Below, in pieces: positions 23,898 to 30,352 of a stretch of 33,543 nt of DNA. The stretch spans positions 1 to 33,543 of the forward strand of contig JAFROD010000015.1 of assembly GCA_017429835.1 (NCBI GenBank). The letters run 5' to 3'. A program made the translations under genes and the position numbers. The DNA comes from Oscillospiraceae bacterium (lineage in GTDB: Bacteria; Bacillota; Clostridia; Oscillospirales; Oscillospiraceae). The notes beneath the pieces were generated by a model. It worked only from the letters and a program-made list of their open reading frames with translations. It did not search any database and was not told the DNA's origin. The stretch's first letter is position 1, and the number at the start of each line of letters is the position of its first letter.

Positions 23898-24479
23898 TTA
23901 TTTGCCGAAGTAACGGTCGAGAAGTCCCTTCAGCGCCTTGCCGTGGCGGGCTTCGTCGCGCGCCATTTCATGGACGGTGTCGTGGATGGCGTCGAGGTTG
24001 TTCTTCTTCGCGCAGGCGGCGAGGTCGAACTTGCCCTTGGTCGCGCCGAACTCGCAGTCCACGCGCCATGCGAGGTTCTTCTTGGTGGACTCGGTCATGT
24101 TGGGCTCGAGCGCGCTGCCGAGCAGCTCCGCGAACTTCGCGGCGTGCTCCGCCTCTTCCCACGCTGCCTTTTCCCAGTACAGGCCGATCTCGGGATAGCC
24201 TTCGCGGTGGGCAATGCGCGCCATGCACAGATACATGCCGACCTCGCTGCACTCGCCGTTGAAATTCGCCTTGAGCTGGTCGAGAATGAACTTCTTGTCC
24301 TCCTCGGGCACGCCGTCGAGCTTCGCGCCGATGCCGAAGACGTGTTCAGCCGCCAGAGGCGCGCCGTCCTCCATCAGCTTGAACTTCGAGCCGGGAACGC
24401 CGCAGAGCGGGCACTTGAAATCTTCGGGCATGTCGCCTTCATGGACATAACCGCAAACGGGGCATACGTACTTTTTCAT
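23898..24479 (-). CDS. rbr: Reverse rubrerythrin (peroxide-reducing non-haem iron protein)
   Basis: The product has 193 residues. The N-terminal rubredoxin-like iron site uses C6-x2-C9 and C23-x2-C26. The ferritin-like di-iron domain follows (about 55-190), with ECSE in helix 1, EEAEH (ExxH) in helix 2, CEF in helix 3 and DEARH (ExxH) in helix 4. Having the rubredoxin part first marks it as the 'reverse' type known in Clostridium, which reduces H2O2 with electrons from rubredoxin or NADH systems and protects strict anaerobes from oxygen. It lies 24 bases behind perR, so the two form an operon. Its last 20 codons are duplicated at 23540-23605. Confidence 0.92.
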   Translation of the reverse strand: MKKYVCPVCGYVHEGDMPEDFKCPLCGVPGSKFKLMEDGAPLAAEHVFGIGAKLDGVPEEDKKFILDQLKANFNGECSEVGMYLCMARIAHREGYPEIGLYWEKAAWEEAEHAAKFAELLGSALEPNMTESTKKNLAWRVDCEFGATKGKFDLAACAKKNNLDAIHDTVHEMARDEARHGKALKGLLDRYFGK

Positions 24480-24503
24480 AGCTGTTCCTCCAAAATAAAG
24501 TGT

Positions 24504-24896
24504 TTATTGTTGTGCGTCCACGCTGACGCATTGGTTACAGATGCCGTAGAAGGTGAGAACGCAGTCGCGCACGGAGCCGCAGGTCACCTTGGCGGCGAGC
24601 TCCTGCGGCGGGTCGATTTCGTCGACGTCGATGACCGCCTTGCAATGGGTGCAGACGAAGTGCGGGTGCGGGTCGGTGCGCCAGTCGTAGCGTTCCATGC
24701 CGTCCACCGTGCCGACCGAGGCGATCACGCCCTCCGCTTTGAAGGCGGCGAGATTGCGGTAGACCGTCCCGAGCGACAGATCGGGGATATCCTGTTTGAG
24801 CTGCGCGTAGATCCAGTCCGCGGTCGGGTGCGATTCCGTGGAGCGGATACAGTCCAGAATGGCGTCGCGCTTTTTGCTGTGCTTGCGGGCGATCAT
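24504..24896 (-). CDS. perR: Fur family peroxide-type repressor (PerR-like)
   Basis: The product has 130 residues. ATG 24896 is preferred, with GGGAGA just upstream; an in-frame TTG at 24911 is the alternative. The N-terminal winged helix has 'HPTADWIYAQL' and 'LSLGTVYRNLAAFKAEGVI', the Fur/PerR signature. The metal-binding half has RYDWRTDPHPHF (Asp plus two His, as in PerR). Two CxxC pairs (CTHC and CNQC) should hold the structural zinc. PerR is preferred over Fur or Zur because it is directly followed by rubrerythrin, a usual peroxide-stress target. A Fur-family-like box lies in its own leader, so autoregulation is likely. Confidence 0.88.
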   Translation of the reverse strand: MIARKHSKKRDAILDCIRSTESHPTADWIYAQLKQDIPDLSLGTVYRNLAAFKAEGVIASVGTVDGMERYDWRTDPHPHFVCTHCKAVIDVDEIDPPQELAAKVTCGSVRDCVLTFYGICNQCVSVDAQQ

Positions 24897-24912
24897 GCGG
24901 TTCTCTCCCAAA

Positions 24913-24927
24913 CAATAATCATTCTCG
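24913..24927 (-). promoter_or_regulatory. Candidate PerR/Fur box
   Basis: CGAGAATGATTATTG on the minus strand matches the 7-1-7 box TGATAATNATTATCA at 10 of 14 defined positions. It lies just downstream of the predicted transcription start, between the promoter and the perR ribosome site, where a bound repressor would block the operon. Confidence 0.5.
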
Positions 24928-24938
24928 TTTCTGCTGCT

Positions 24939-24967
24939 ATCATATCACAGATATCTTTTCCGTTCAA
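24939..24967 (-). promoter_or_regulatory. Promoter of the perR-rbr operon
   Basis: Read on the minus strand, TTGAAC (24967-24962), a 17-bp spacer and TATGAT (24944-24939) point away from the divergent minD promoter, which begins 23 bp further on. Confidence 0.7.
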
Positions 24968-24989
24968 GTCCTTTTTGCGAAAAACCATA

Positions 24990-25018
24990 TTGAAATCAGG
25001 CGAAAGATACAGTATACT
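24990..25018 (+). promoter_or_regulatory. Promoter of the minD-mgsA-dapH operon
   Basis: TTGAAA (24990-24995), a 17-bp spacer and TATACT (25013-25018) lie 28 bases before the start codon. Confidence 0.75.
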
Positions 25019-25046
25019 ATAATCAGCTTAGTAGGAGCAAGGGAAG

Positions 25047-25793
25047 GTGAATGCATTGGGCGAGGTCATTTCCGTCATTTCCGGCAAGGGCGGCACGGGG
25101 AAAACGACGCTTTGCGCCGCGATCGCGACGTGTCTGGCGGTAGAAGGCAAACGGGTCTTATGTATCGATACGGACTTCGGTCTGCGCAATCTGGATATCG
25201 CGTTGGGCATGGCGGATCAGTCGATCGTCGCATTCACCGACGTGATCCACGGCTACTACAACCTTGCCGACGCTGCGGAGCATCCGCGGTTTTCCGGTCT
25301 GTTCCTGTTGACCGCGCCGGTGCGCGAGAACGAGGATCAGATCAGCACGGAGGACTTCGGCAAGCTCCTGGAGGACGCGCGGAAGGAATTTGATTTCTGC
25401 CTGATCGACGCGCCTGCCGGGATCGGCGCCGGCTTCCGTCTGGCGACGAAGTTTGCCGACCGGTGCCTCGTCATTTCTACGCCCGACCCCGCGTCCATGC
25501 GCGACGCTGCCCGCACGGCGGAGCTTTTGAGCCTTGACGGGAAAGAGGAAACCCGCCTGATCGTCAACCGCGTGACCCCGCGCATGTTCTCCAAAATGGA
25601 CTTGACCGTGGACGACATCATGGACGAGGTCGGGCTGCCCCTCCTCGGCGTGGTGCCGGAGGATCCGAAGGTCGTGCTCTCCGCCGCTTTCGGAAACGCA
25701 TTGATCTTGGCGGCAGGCGGCGGCGCGGCAGAGGCGTGCCTGCGAATTTCCAGAAGACTGCGCGGCGTGCCGATGCCGCTGATGAAACTGTGA
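25047..25793 (+). CDS. minD: MinD/ParA-like ATPase (septum-site type)
   Basis: The product has 248 residues. The deviant Walker A motif GKGGTGKTT (residues 13-21) has the signature first Lys. Switch regions are visible as DTDFGLRNLDIALG and LIDAPAGIGAGF. These are MinD hallmarks rather than ParA plasmid ones, and MinD-type proteins place cell division by oscillating or polar membrane binding. The start is GTG 25047, with AGGAGC 8 bases upstream; TTG 25056 with GGGAAGG is an equally placed alternative. The protein is slightly short and ends SRRLRGVPMPLMKL, so the usual C-terminal amphipathic membrane helix is weak or missing. No minC or minE is nearby. It leads an operon with mgsA and dapH. 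Confidence 0.8.
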   Translation: MNALGEVISVISGKGGTGKTTLCAAIATCLAVEGKRVLCIDTDFGLRNLDIALGMADQSIVAFTDVIHGYYNLADAAEHPRFSGLFLLTAPVRENEDQISTEDFGKLLEDARKEFDFCLIDAPAGIGAGFRLATKFADRCLVISTPDPASMRDAARTAELLSLDGKEETRLIVNRVTPRMFSKMDLTVDDIMDEVGLPLLGVVPEDPKVVLSAAFGNALILAAGGGAAEACLRISRRLRGVPMPLMKL

Positions 25794-25805
25794 TGAGGTG
25801 ATCGT

Positions 25806-26216
25806 ATGAATATCACACTTTTGGCTCACGATAAAAAGAAAGAGCTGATGGTGCAGTTCTGCACGGCATACAAGAGCATTCTCGCAAAGCACAGTATTTC
25901 CGCCACCGCAACGACCGGCAGACTCGTCGCGGAGGCGACCGGCTTGCCCATCACCCTGCTGCTGTCGCACAATCAGGGCGGTCATCAGCAGGTGGACGCG
26001 CGGATCGCCTATAACGAGGTCGATCTGGTCTTGATGTTCACAGACCCGAACAGCATCGACCCCTGGGAGGATCAGCAGATCGTCCAGACGATCCACCTCT
26101 GCGATACGTACAACGTCCCGGTCGCGACGAATCTGGCTTCCGCGGAAATGCTGATTCTGGGATTGCAGCGCGGCGATCTGGACTGGCGCGAAATGATCCG
26201 CAGCAAGCGCAGGTGA
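25806..26216 (+). CDS. mgsA: Methylglyoxal synthase-like protein with altered active site
   Basis: The product has 136 residues. The fold is clear: [11 protein letters not shown] (H8, D9), TTG (36-38), GGHQQ (58-62), TDP (79-81) and [14 protein letters not shown]. Methylglyoxal synthase turns dihydroxyacetone phosphate into methylglyoxal. The catalytic Asp of the GGDQQ motif (Asp71 in E. coli) is His60 here. The E. coli His98 and Asp101 positions appear as Trp87 and Gln90. Asp9 (E. coli Asp20) remains. The encoded H60 reads plainly as CAT in the sequence. The protein may therefore have lost or changed activity, perhaps acting as a phosphate-ligand binding protein. It lies 12 bases after minD and 7 before dapH. 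Confidence 0.8.
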   Translation: MNITLLAHDKKKELMVQFCTAYKSILAKHSISATATTGRLVAEATGLPITLLLSHNQGGHQQVDARIAYNEVDLVLMFTDPNSIDPWEDQQIVQTIHLCDTYNVPVATNLASAEMLILGLQRGDLDWREMIRSKRR

Positions 26217-26223
26217 GAAGCTT

Positions 26224-26922
26224 ATGGAAGCTTACGAAATCATTGAACTGATCCGCACGGCGGAAAAGAAAACGCCGGTGCGCGTCTTCTTGCAGGAAAA
26301 AGAGCCCTGCGAATTCACCGGCGCGGAAGTCTTCTGCGGCGGGAACGGGCTGAAGATCCTGTTCGGCGACTGGAAGAATATCGAGCCGCAGCTTGCCGCG
26401 AATGCGGAGAGAATCGAGCGCGTCCGCGTAGAAAACAACGCCGTCAATTCCGCTATCCCGATGCTGGACGTGAAGAATCTGCACGCGCGTGTCGAACCCG
26501 GCGCGATCATTCGCGACGGCGTGGAGATCGCCGATAACGCGGTCGTCATGATGGGCGCGGTGCTGAACATCGGCGCGAAGGTCGGCGAGGGCAGCATGAT
26601 CGACATGGGCGCGATCCTCGGCGGACGCGCGACGGTCGGCAGGCATTGCCACGTCGGCGCGAACGCCGTCCTGGCGGGCGTGATCGAGCCGCCCAGCGCG
26701 ACGCCCGTCGTCGTCGGCGACAACGTCGTCGTCGGCGCGAACGCCGTCGTTCTGGAGGGCGTGCAGGTGGGCGCGAACGCCGTCATCGCGGCGGGCGCGA
26801 TCGTCACTGCCGACGTGCCGGAGAACGCGGTCGTCGCCGGTGCGCCTGCGCGCGTCGTTAAGTACCGCGACGAAAAAACGAACGCGAAGACCGTCCTGAT
26901 CGACGCCCTGCGCGAACTGTAA
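26224..26922 (+). CDS. dapH: Tetrahydrodipicolinate N-acetyltransferase
   Basis: The product has 232 residues. The N-terminal alpha/beta part (1-75) is followed by a left-handed beta-helix of hexapeptide repeats (about 85-215), seen as [43 protein letters not shown] turns. [28 protein letters not shown] stretch follows, then [11 protein letters not shown]. The family acetylates tetrahydrodipicolinate using acetyl-CoA in the lysine/diaminopimelate pathway, which feeds cell-wall synthesis. Length matches the family. ATG 26224 follows the mgsA stop by 7 bases, and the mgsA end (AGGTGAG) doubles as a weak ribosome site. It is the last gene of the operon, ended by the terminator at 26929-26960. 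Confidence 0.92.
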   Translation: MEAYEIIELIRTAEKKTPVRVFLQEKEPCEFTGAEVFCGGNGLKILFGDWKNIEPQLAANAERIERVRVENNAVNSAIPMLDVKNLHARVEPGAIIRDGVEIADNAVVMMGAVLNIGAKVGEGSMIDMGAILGGRATVGRHCHVGANAVLAGVIEPPSATPVVVGDNVVVGANAVVLEGVQVGANAVIAAGAIVTADVPENAVVAGAPARVVKYRDEKTNAKTVLIDALREL

Positions 26923-26928
26923 AGAATG

Positions 26929-26960
26929 CAAGGCTTCGACCGAGACGGTCGGAGCCTTTT
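26929..26960 (+). terminator. Terminator of the minD-mgsA-dapH operon
   Basis: AAGGCT-T-CGACC and GGTCG-G-AGCCTT form an 11-bp stem with one mismatch, followed by TT. The next gene's ribosome site (GGGAGGA) begins 7 bases later, so some read-through into it is possible. Confidence 0.7.
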
Positions 26961-26979
26961 CAAAAGGGGAGGACGCAGC

Positions 26980-27360
26980 ATGGACGACGAAAGGCTGGAG
27001 CAATACGAACGGCAGGCAAAAGCGCAGTGGGGAGTCACGGACGCCTACCGGGAGTACGCCGAAAAGAGAAAAAACCGCTCTGCGGAAAGCGAAAAAGCCG
27101 TTGCTGCAGGGCTGATGGCGATATTTGAAGCCTTTGGGAAGTGCAAAAACGGCGATCCCGCGTCCGCCGAGGCGCAGACCTTGGTGAAGCGGCTGCAGGC
27201 GTACGTCTCGGAACACTATTACCGCTGCACACCGGAGATCCTGCAGTCTCTGGGACAGATGTACGCGGCGGGCGGCGAATTCACCGAAAACATCGACAAG
27301 GCCGGCGGCCCCGGTACTGCGCAGTTCACCCAAAAGGCGATCGACGCTTTTTGCGAATGA
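26980..27360 (+). CDS. Stand-alone TipAS-domain protein
   Basis: The product has 126 residues. ATG 26980 is chosen, with GGGAGGA 6 bases upstream; the longer frame would begin inside the terminator. The sequence follows the TipAS pattern: 'LEQYERQAKAQWGVTDAYREY', 'PASAEAQTLVKRLQAYVSEHYYRCTPEILQSLGQMYAAGGEFTENIDK' and 'AQFTQKAIDAF'. TipAS is the antibiotic-recognition half of MerR-family regulators such as TipA, which trap thiopeptides. Here the DNA-binding half is missing, as in TipAL's short form TipAS. It may sequester a small molecule in the cytoplasm (inference). Confidence 0.85.
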   Translation: MDDERLEQYERQAKAQWGVTDAYREYAEKRKNRSAESEKAVAAGLMAIFEAFGKCKNGDPASAEAQTLVKRLQAYVSEHYYRCTPEILQSLGQMYAAGGEFTENIDKAGGPGTAQFTQKAIDAFCE

Positions 27361-27396
27361 AAGACGCTGCGGCACAGGTGTGCCGCAGCGTCTTTC
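27360..27396. terminator. Bidirectional terminator between the TipAS gene and trxA
   Basis: A perfect 17-bp stem (27360-27376 with 27379-27395) has a 2-base loop as read. A-rich and T-rich ends (AAAG, CTTT) serve both strands. It overlaps the last base of the TipAS stop codon. Confidence 0.85.
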
Positions 27397-27405
27397 ATTG
27401 CGTTC

Positions 27406-27705
27406 TTACAGCAGTGCTTCGAGCTGCTCCTTCGTGCGGAAGCCGACGGCGCGGTCGGTGAGTTCTCCGCCCTTGAAGACCAGCAGCGTGGGAATGCTGT
27501 CCACGCCGAACCGGATCGCAAGCTCCGGCTGCTCGTCCACGTCGATCTTGCAGACCTTTGCCTTGCCCTCCTCGGCGATCTGCTTCACGATCGGCGCGAC
27601 CATTCTGCACGGGCCGCACCACGTTGCAAAGAAGTCCACCAGAACGGTCTTGTCCGCCTGCAGAACCTCCTGCCCGAAGTTTTCTTTCGTTACGGTGATT
27701 TCCAT
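27406..27705 (-). CDS. trxA: Thioredoxin
   Basis: The product has 99 residues. The active site W29-C30-G-P-C33 follows the VLVDFFAT strand. The cis-proline loop DSIPTLLVFKGGE and the ending TKEQLEALL are typical. It reduces protein disulfides in the cytoplasm. It lies 9 bases behind the ferredoxin:thioredoxin-reductase-like gene, so the two are an operon and the upstream protein probably reduces this thioredoxin. Confidence 0.95.
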   Translation of the reverse strand: MEITVTKENFGQEVLQADKTVLVDFFATWCGPCRMVAPIVKQIAEEGKAKVCKIDVDEQPELAIRFGVDSIPTLLVFKGGELTDRAVGFRTKEQLEALL

Positions 27706-27714
27706 AGCAACCTC

Positions 27715-27912
27715 CTATTTCGACTTGTAGTACAGCATGCAGTGACAGAAGCCTTCGTAATTCTCGTCGGCGATCTGCTCACGGAATTCCCTGCACATGC
27801 ATTTGTTGTCCTCGATGCGCTCGCGCCGGCAAGGACAGTAGCCGCCGGTCTGCTTCAGACCTTCCTTGACGGCAGCGACGATCTCGGCGTCCGGATTGAG
27901 TGTGATTTTCAT
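27715..27912 (-). CDS. Minimal ferredoxin:thioredoxin reductase catalytic-subunit-like protein
   Basis: The product has 65 residues with three cysteine pairs: C26-P-C28, C38-M-C40 and C56-H-C58. The family (FtrB) uses a CPC...CPC...CHC set to hold a [4Fe-4S] cluster next to a redox disulfide and passes ferredoxin electrons to thioredoxin. Here the gaps between pairs are 9 and 15 residues, compared with 16 and 8 in the well-known cyanobacterial enzyme, and the second motif is CMC. KCMCREFREQI and the HCMLYY end also match family text. The ribosome site GGAGGG is 6 bases from the ATG. It is first in an operon with trxA. Confidence 0.82.
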   Translation of the reverse strand: MKITLNPDAEIVAAVKEGLKQTGGYCPCRRERIEDNKCMCREFREQIADENYEGFCHCMLYYKSK

Positions 27913-27935
27913 ACGCGTCCCTCCATATCATAGCT

Positions 27936-27944
27936 ATTATACCA
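27936..27944 (-). promoter_or_regulatory. Extended -10 promoter of the ftrB-like/trxA operon
   Basis: Read on the minus strand, TGGTATAAT (27944-27936) is an extended -10 box, 24 bases before the ATG. No good -35 is visible at 16-18 bp. Confidence 0.5.
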
Positions 27945-27990
27945 CAGAATCCACCGTTTTGGTATGCTTTTTTTGCGCTGAGACCGCGCG

Positions 27991-28022
27991 AAAAAACAGC
28001 CGCGATCCCGCGGCTGTTTTTT
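27991..28022. terminator. Terminator of the 28031-29320 gene
   Basis: A 14-bp stem, AAAAAACAGCCGCG (27991-28004) with CGCGGCTGTTTTTT (28009-28022), has a 4-base loop and runs of A and T on both flanks. It is good in both directions. Confidence 0.85.
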
Positions 28023-28030
28023 CTGCCTGC

Positions 28031-29320
28031 TCAGTCCGCTGCCGTGCTGACCCAGACGGCGGGACGGATGAACATCGAGGCGTAGGTGAAGTAATCGAAG
28101 ACCTCGCCGTCGCTCGTGATATAGACCACCATGTCCTCGTCGGTGTGCGAATTGCAGAGCGTGCGGGTCATCCACGCGCCGGCGCGGGTGGCGTTATCGT
28201 AATAACCGAAGAGGACTGCGTCCGTGATGTAAGCTCTCCAATCCGGATTGCACTTCATCGCGGAGAACGGATAGTCGCTGCCGCCCGTGTACTCCTCCGT
28301 CGGCTCGCCGAAGTATTGCAGCAATTCCTGATAGGACAGCAGGAACATGCGGTCGTCCGTGTCGGGATCGTCCGCGCGGTTTTGATCCGCCAAATCAGAG
28401 TACTTTTTCTCACCCTGATCCTCGAACTCGCCCCACTGCGCCAGCAGCTCGGCGTTCGCCGCCTTGTTTTCCAAGTGGGTCGTCAGCATGAGGGCGCGCT
28501 CCTCCGGCGTGAACATGGAGAGGAAGCCGTTCTCGCTTTCGTCGTTCAGGAAGGCGCGCAGGGAGCAATTCTCCCACGTCACGTCCGTCAGCACCTCCTG
28601 CGCGGGGTTGGTGTTGTAGGCGAAGCTGTCGAGCAGCCTGTCGCACAGCAGAAGCACCTTGCCGTCCTCCTCGGCGATCACGCGCCAGTAGATCGGGGAA
28701 AGCTGCGCCTGATACTCATCCTGGATATACTGCCCCATGCAGACCAGATCGCCGACCTTCGCCTCCTTCAGCGGCACGCTGCCGCCAATGCCGTTGAAGA
28801 CGAGGTCAAGCCGCTCCTGCGAGCAGGGCTCAAGCACATACCAATGGGCCAGGGTATCGTCCTCGCTGAACCAGAACGCGCCCGTCTCGTCGGTGTAATA
28901 GGGAACCAGATAATCGCCGTATTGCACCTTGCCCGCCTCGTCGGTGTTGAAGTCGATCGGCTGCGGGTCGCTGCCGAAGGGCAGGGTCACCGTTCCGGTG
29001 CCGTCCTCGCCGATCTCGCACCAGAGCGTCGAGTTGTTCTCGTACATTTCTTCCAGCAACGTGATCGGGTTGCCGTAGTAGTCCTCGAACTCATTGTCCT
29101 TGGGTACGTATTCGCCGTTCTCGTCGCCGATCCAGCGCAGCATGAACAGCCCGACGGGGTACTGCGCCGCTTCTCCGGTCGGATCGGCCTGCGCCTCGGT
29201 ATCCTGCGTTTCATCGTCCGGCCCCATGCCGACGTCGCCGATGCGTCTGCGGTTACCGCCGCAGGCGGCGAGCGTCAGCAGCAGCGCGAAGACAAGCAAT
29301 AAACAAAACAGTCGTTTCAT
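28031..29320 (-). CDS. Lipoprotein with DUF6273-like domain
   Basis: The product has 429 residues with the lipobox LAAC (Cys20). An acidic linker (about 30-52) follows, then a first domain (about 53-165) of unknown type with Tyr/Trp-rich strands. Residues about 185-429 match the text of the DUF6273 family common in gut Firmicutes: 'VGDLVCMGQYIQDE', 'PIYWRVIAEEDGKVLLL', 'TWENCSLRAFLNDE', 'FTPEERALML', 'RMFLLSYQELLQYF' and the end 'IRPAVWV'. Related proteins are extracellular and possibly bind cell-wall or host glycans, but no function is firmly known. The ribosome site AGGGAG is about 8 bases before the ATG. It is a single-gene unit with its own promoter and terminator. Confidence 0.75.
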   Translation of the reverse strand: MKRLFCLLLVFALLLTLAACGGNRRRIGDVGMGPDDETQDTEAQADPTGEAAQYPVGLFMLRWIGDENGEYVPKDNEFEDYYGNPITLLEEMYENNSTLWCEIGEDGTGTVTLPFGSDPQPIDFNTDEAGKVQYGDYLVPYYTDETGAFWFSEDDTLAHWYVLEPCSQERLDLVFNGIGGSVPLKEAKVGDLVCMGQYIQDEYQAQLSPIYWRVIAEEDGKVLLLCDRLLDSFAYNTNPAQEVLTDVTWENCSLRAFLNDESENGFLSMFTPEERALMLTTHLENKAANAELLAQWGEFEDQGEKKYSDLADQNRADDPDTDDRMFLLSYQELLQYFGEPTEEYTGGSDYPFSAMKCNPDWRAYITDAVLFGYYDNATRAGAWMTRTLCNSHTDEDMVVYITSDGEVFDYFTYASMFIRPAVWVSTAAD

Positions 29321-29356
29321 AAGGATAACTCCCTTTCACCGCGTTTTTCTGTTTCC

Positions 29357-29385
29357 ACTATATCATAATGCAGCACCCATTGCAA
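29357..29385 (-). promoter_or_regulatory. Promoter of the DUF6273-like lipoprotein gene
   Basis: Read on the minus strand, TTGCAA (29385-29380), a 17-bp spacer and TATAGT (29362-29357) lie 36 bases before the ATG. It diverges from the promoter at 29433-29461. Confidence 0.7.
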
Positions 29386-29432
29386 GCGGCGGATTGCGTC
29401 CGTACAAAAAACCGCTGCGCTGCGCATTGCAG

Positions 29433-29461
29433 TTGACAAAAACGGCGCTGCAGTATATAGT
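29433..29461 (+). promoter_or_regulatory. Near-consensus promoter of the 29494-30309 gene
   Basis: A perfect TTGACA (29433-29438), a 17-bp spacer and TATAGT (29456-29461) make this the strongest-looking promoter in the window. Confidence 0.8.
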
Positions 29462-29493
29462 CAAAGTATCACAACGAAGGAGGGCGAAGCGGT

Positions 29494-30309
29494 ATGGGCT
29501 ATGCGTCGAACAACGTAAACGAATACTATAAACATCGCTTTACACAGAAGGGAATGCGAGGAAAGCTGATCGCCGCGGCGATCCTGATCGCGCTGGGCTG
29601 CGTTCTGTTCGGCCTGGTCATGACGGGGCTCATCTCGCTGGGCGGAGGAGGCGTCCTGTTCATTCTGCTCGGCACGATCCTTCTGGTTACCGGCATTCTG
29701 CTCTACTTTGTCGGCTACCGTTCGCGCGTGAAGCAATACGACGCGCCGAAGGCGGGTAAGGCGCTCTCCCGGGTCGCGCTTCTGATCGTGATCGCCGGAT
29801 TTCTCTGCGCGTTCGCGCTTCCGGTCGTCCCCGCAGTCGTCAAGAGCGTGCGCGACGGCAGCTTGAATCAGGCGCTGCAGAGCAGCGTGAGAGACGGCGA
29901 ACTGGAGCGCGGCGCGTCCCTGCCGGAGGATCCGAAGTTCGTCCTGTATGACATGGACGCAAAAAAATTCCATTACCCGCAGGACAGCGGACTCGGCAAG
30001 GTACCCTACGCGGACAGCGTCTACGCCGCAAAGAGCCCGGAAGAGGCGAACATCGTGATCGCGTATTCGGACGAGGGTACGTCGAAGGGCGGCTACTGGT
30101 ACGATGAGAACTCCGGGAAAAAGGTGGCGGACGAATTCGTCCAGGCGGCGAGGATCTACGCGATCCGGCTCGACGACTGGACGCTGATCGACAGCATGCT
30201 GGTCACCAAGGCGCTGCCGAAGGGCTCCACCAGCGCGCCTGCGAAATCGCTGCTAAACAAATACGATATCGAAACGCTCTGCTCGACCGGGGAATTTCCC
30301 GACAACTGA
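29494..30309 (+). CDS. Membrane protein with three spans and a C-terminal soluble domain
   Basis: The product has 271 residues. Three hydrophobic segments (about 22-44, 50-75 and 92-115) are followed by a charged region and a ~150-residue soluble part with 'KFVLYDMDAKKFHYPQDSGLGKVPYADSVYAAKSPEEANIVIAYSDEGTSKGGYWYDENSGKKV'-type features (quoted here only as landmarks: VLYDMD, ANIVIAYSDEG, GGYWYDE, YAIRLDDW). The soluble part probably faces outward after an odd number of spans, which is inference. The family is not recognised. AAGGAGG lies about 10 bases before ATG 29494. It has its own strong promoter and terminator. Confidence 0.75.
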   Translation: MGYASNNVNEYYKHRFTQKGMRGKLIAAAILIALGCVLFGLVMTGLISLGGGGVLFILLGTILLVTGILLYFVGYRSRVKQYDAPKAGKALSRVALLIVIAGFLCAFALPVVPAVVKSVRDGSLNQALQSSVRDGELERGASLPEDPKFVLYDMDAKKFHYPQDSGLGKVPYADSVYAAKSPEEANIVIAYSDEGTSKGGYWYDENSGKKVADEFVQAARIYAIRLDDWTLIDSMLVTKALPKGSTSAPAKSLLNKYDIETLCSTGEFPDN

Positions 30310-30314
30310 AGCAG

Positions 30315-30347
30315 AAAAAATGACGCGCTGTCGGCGCGTCATTTTTT
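30315..30347. terminator. Bidirectional terminator
   Basis: A 14-bp perfect stem, AAAAAATGACGCGC (30315-30328) with GCGCGTCATTTTTT (30334-30347), has a 5-base loop. It ends both the 29494-30309 gene and the mgtC pair. Confidence 0.9.
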
Positions 30348-30352
30348 AGTAT

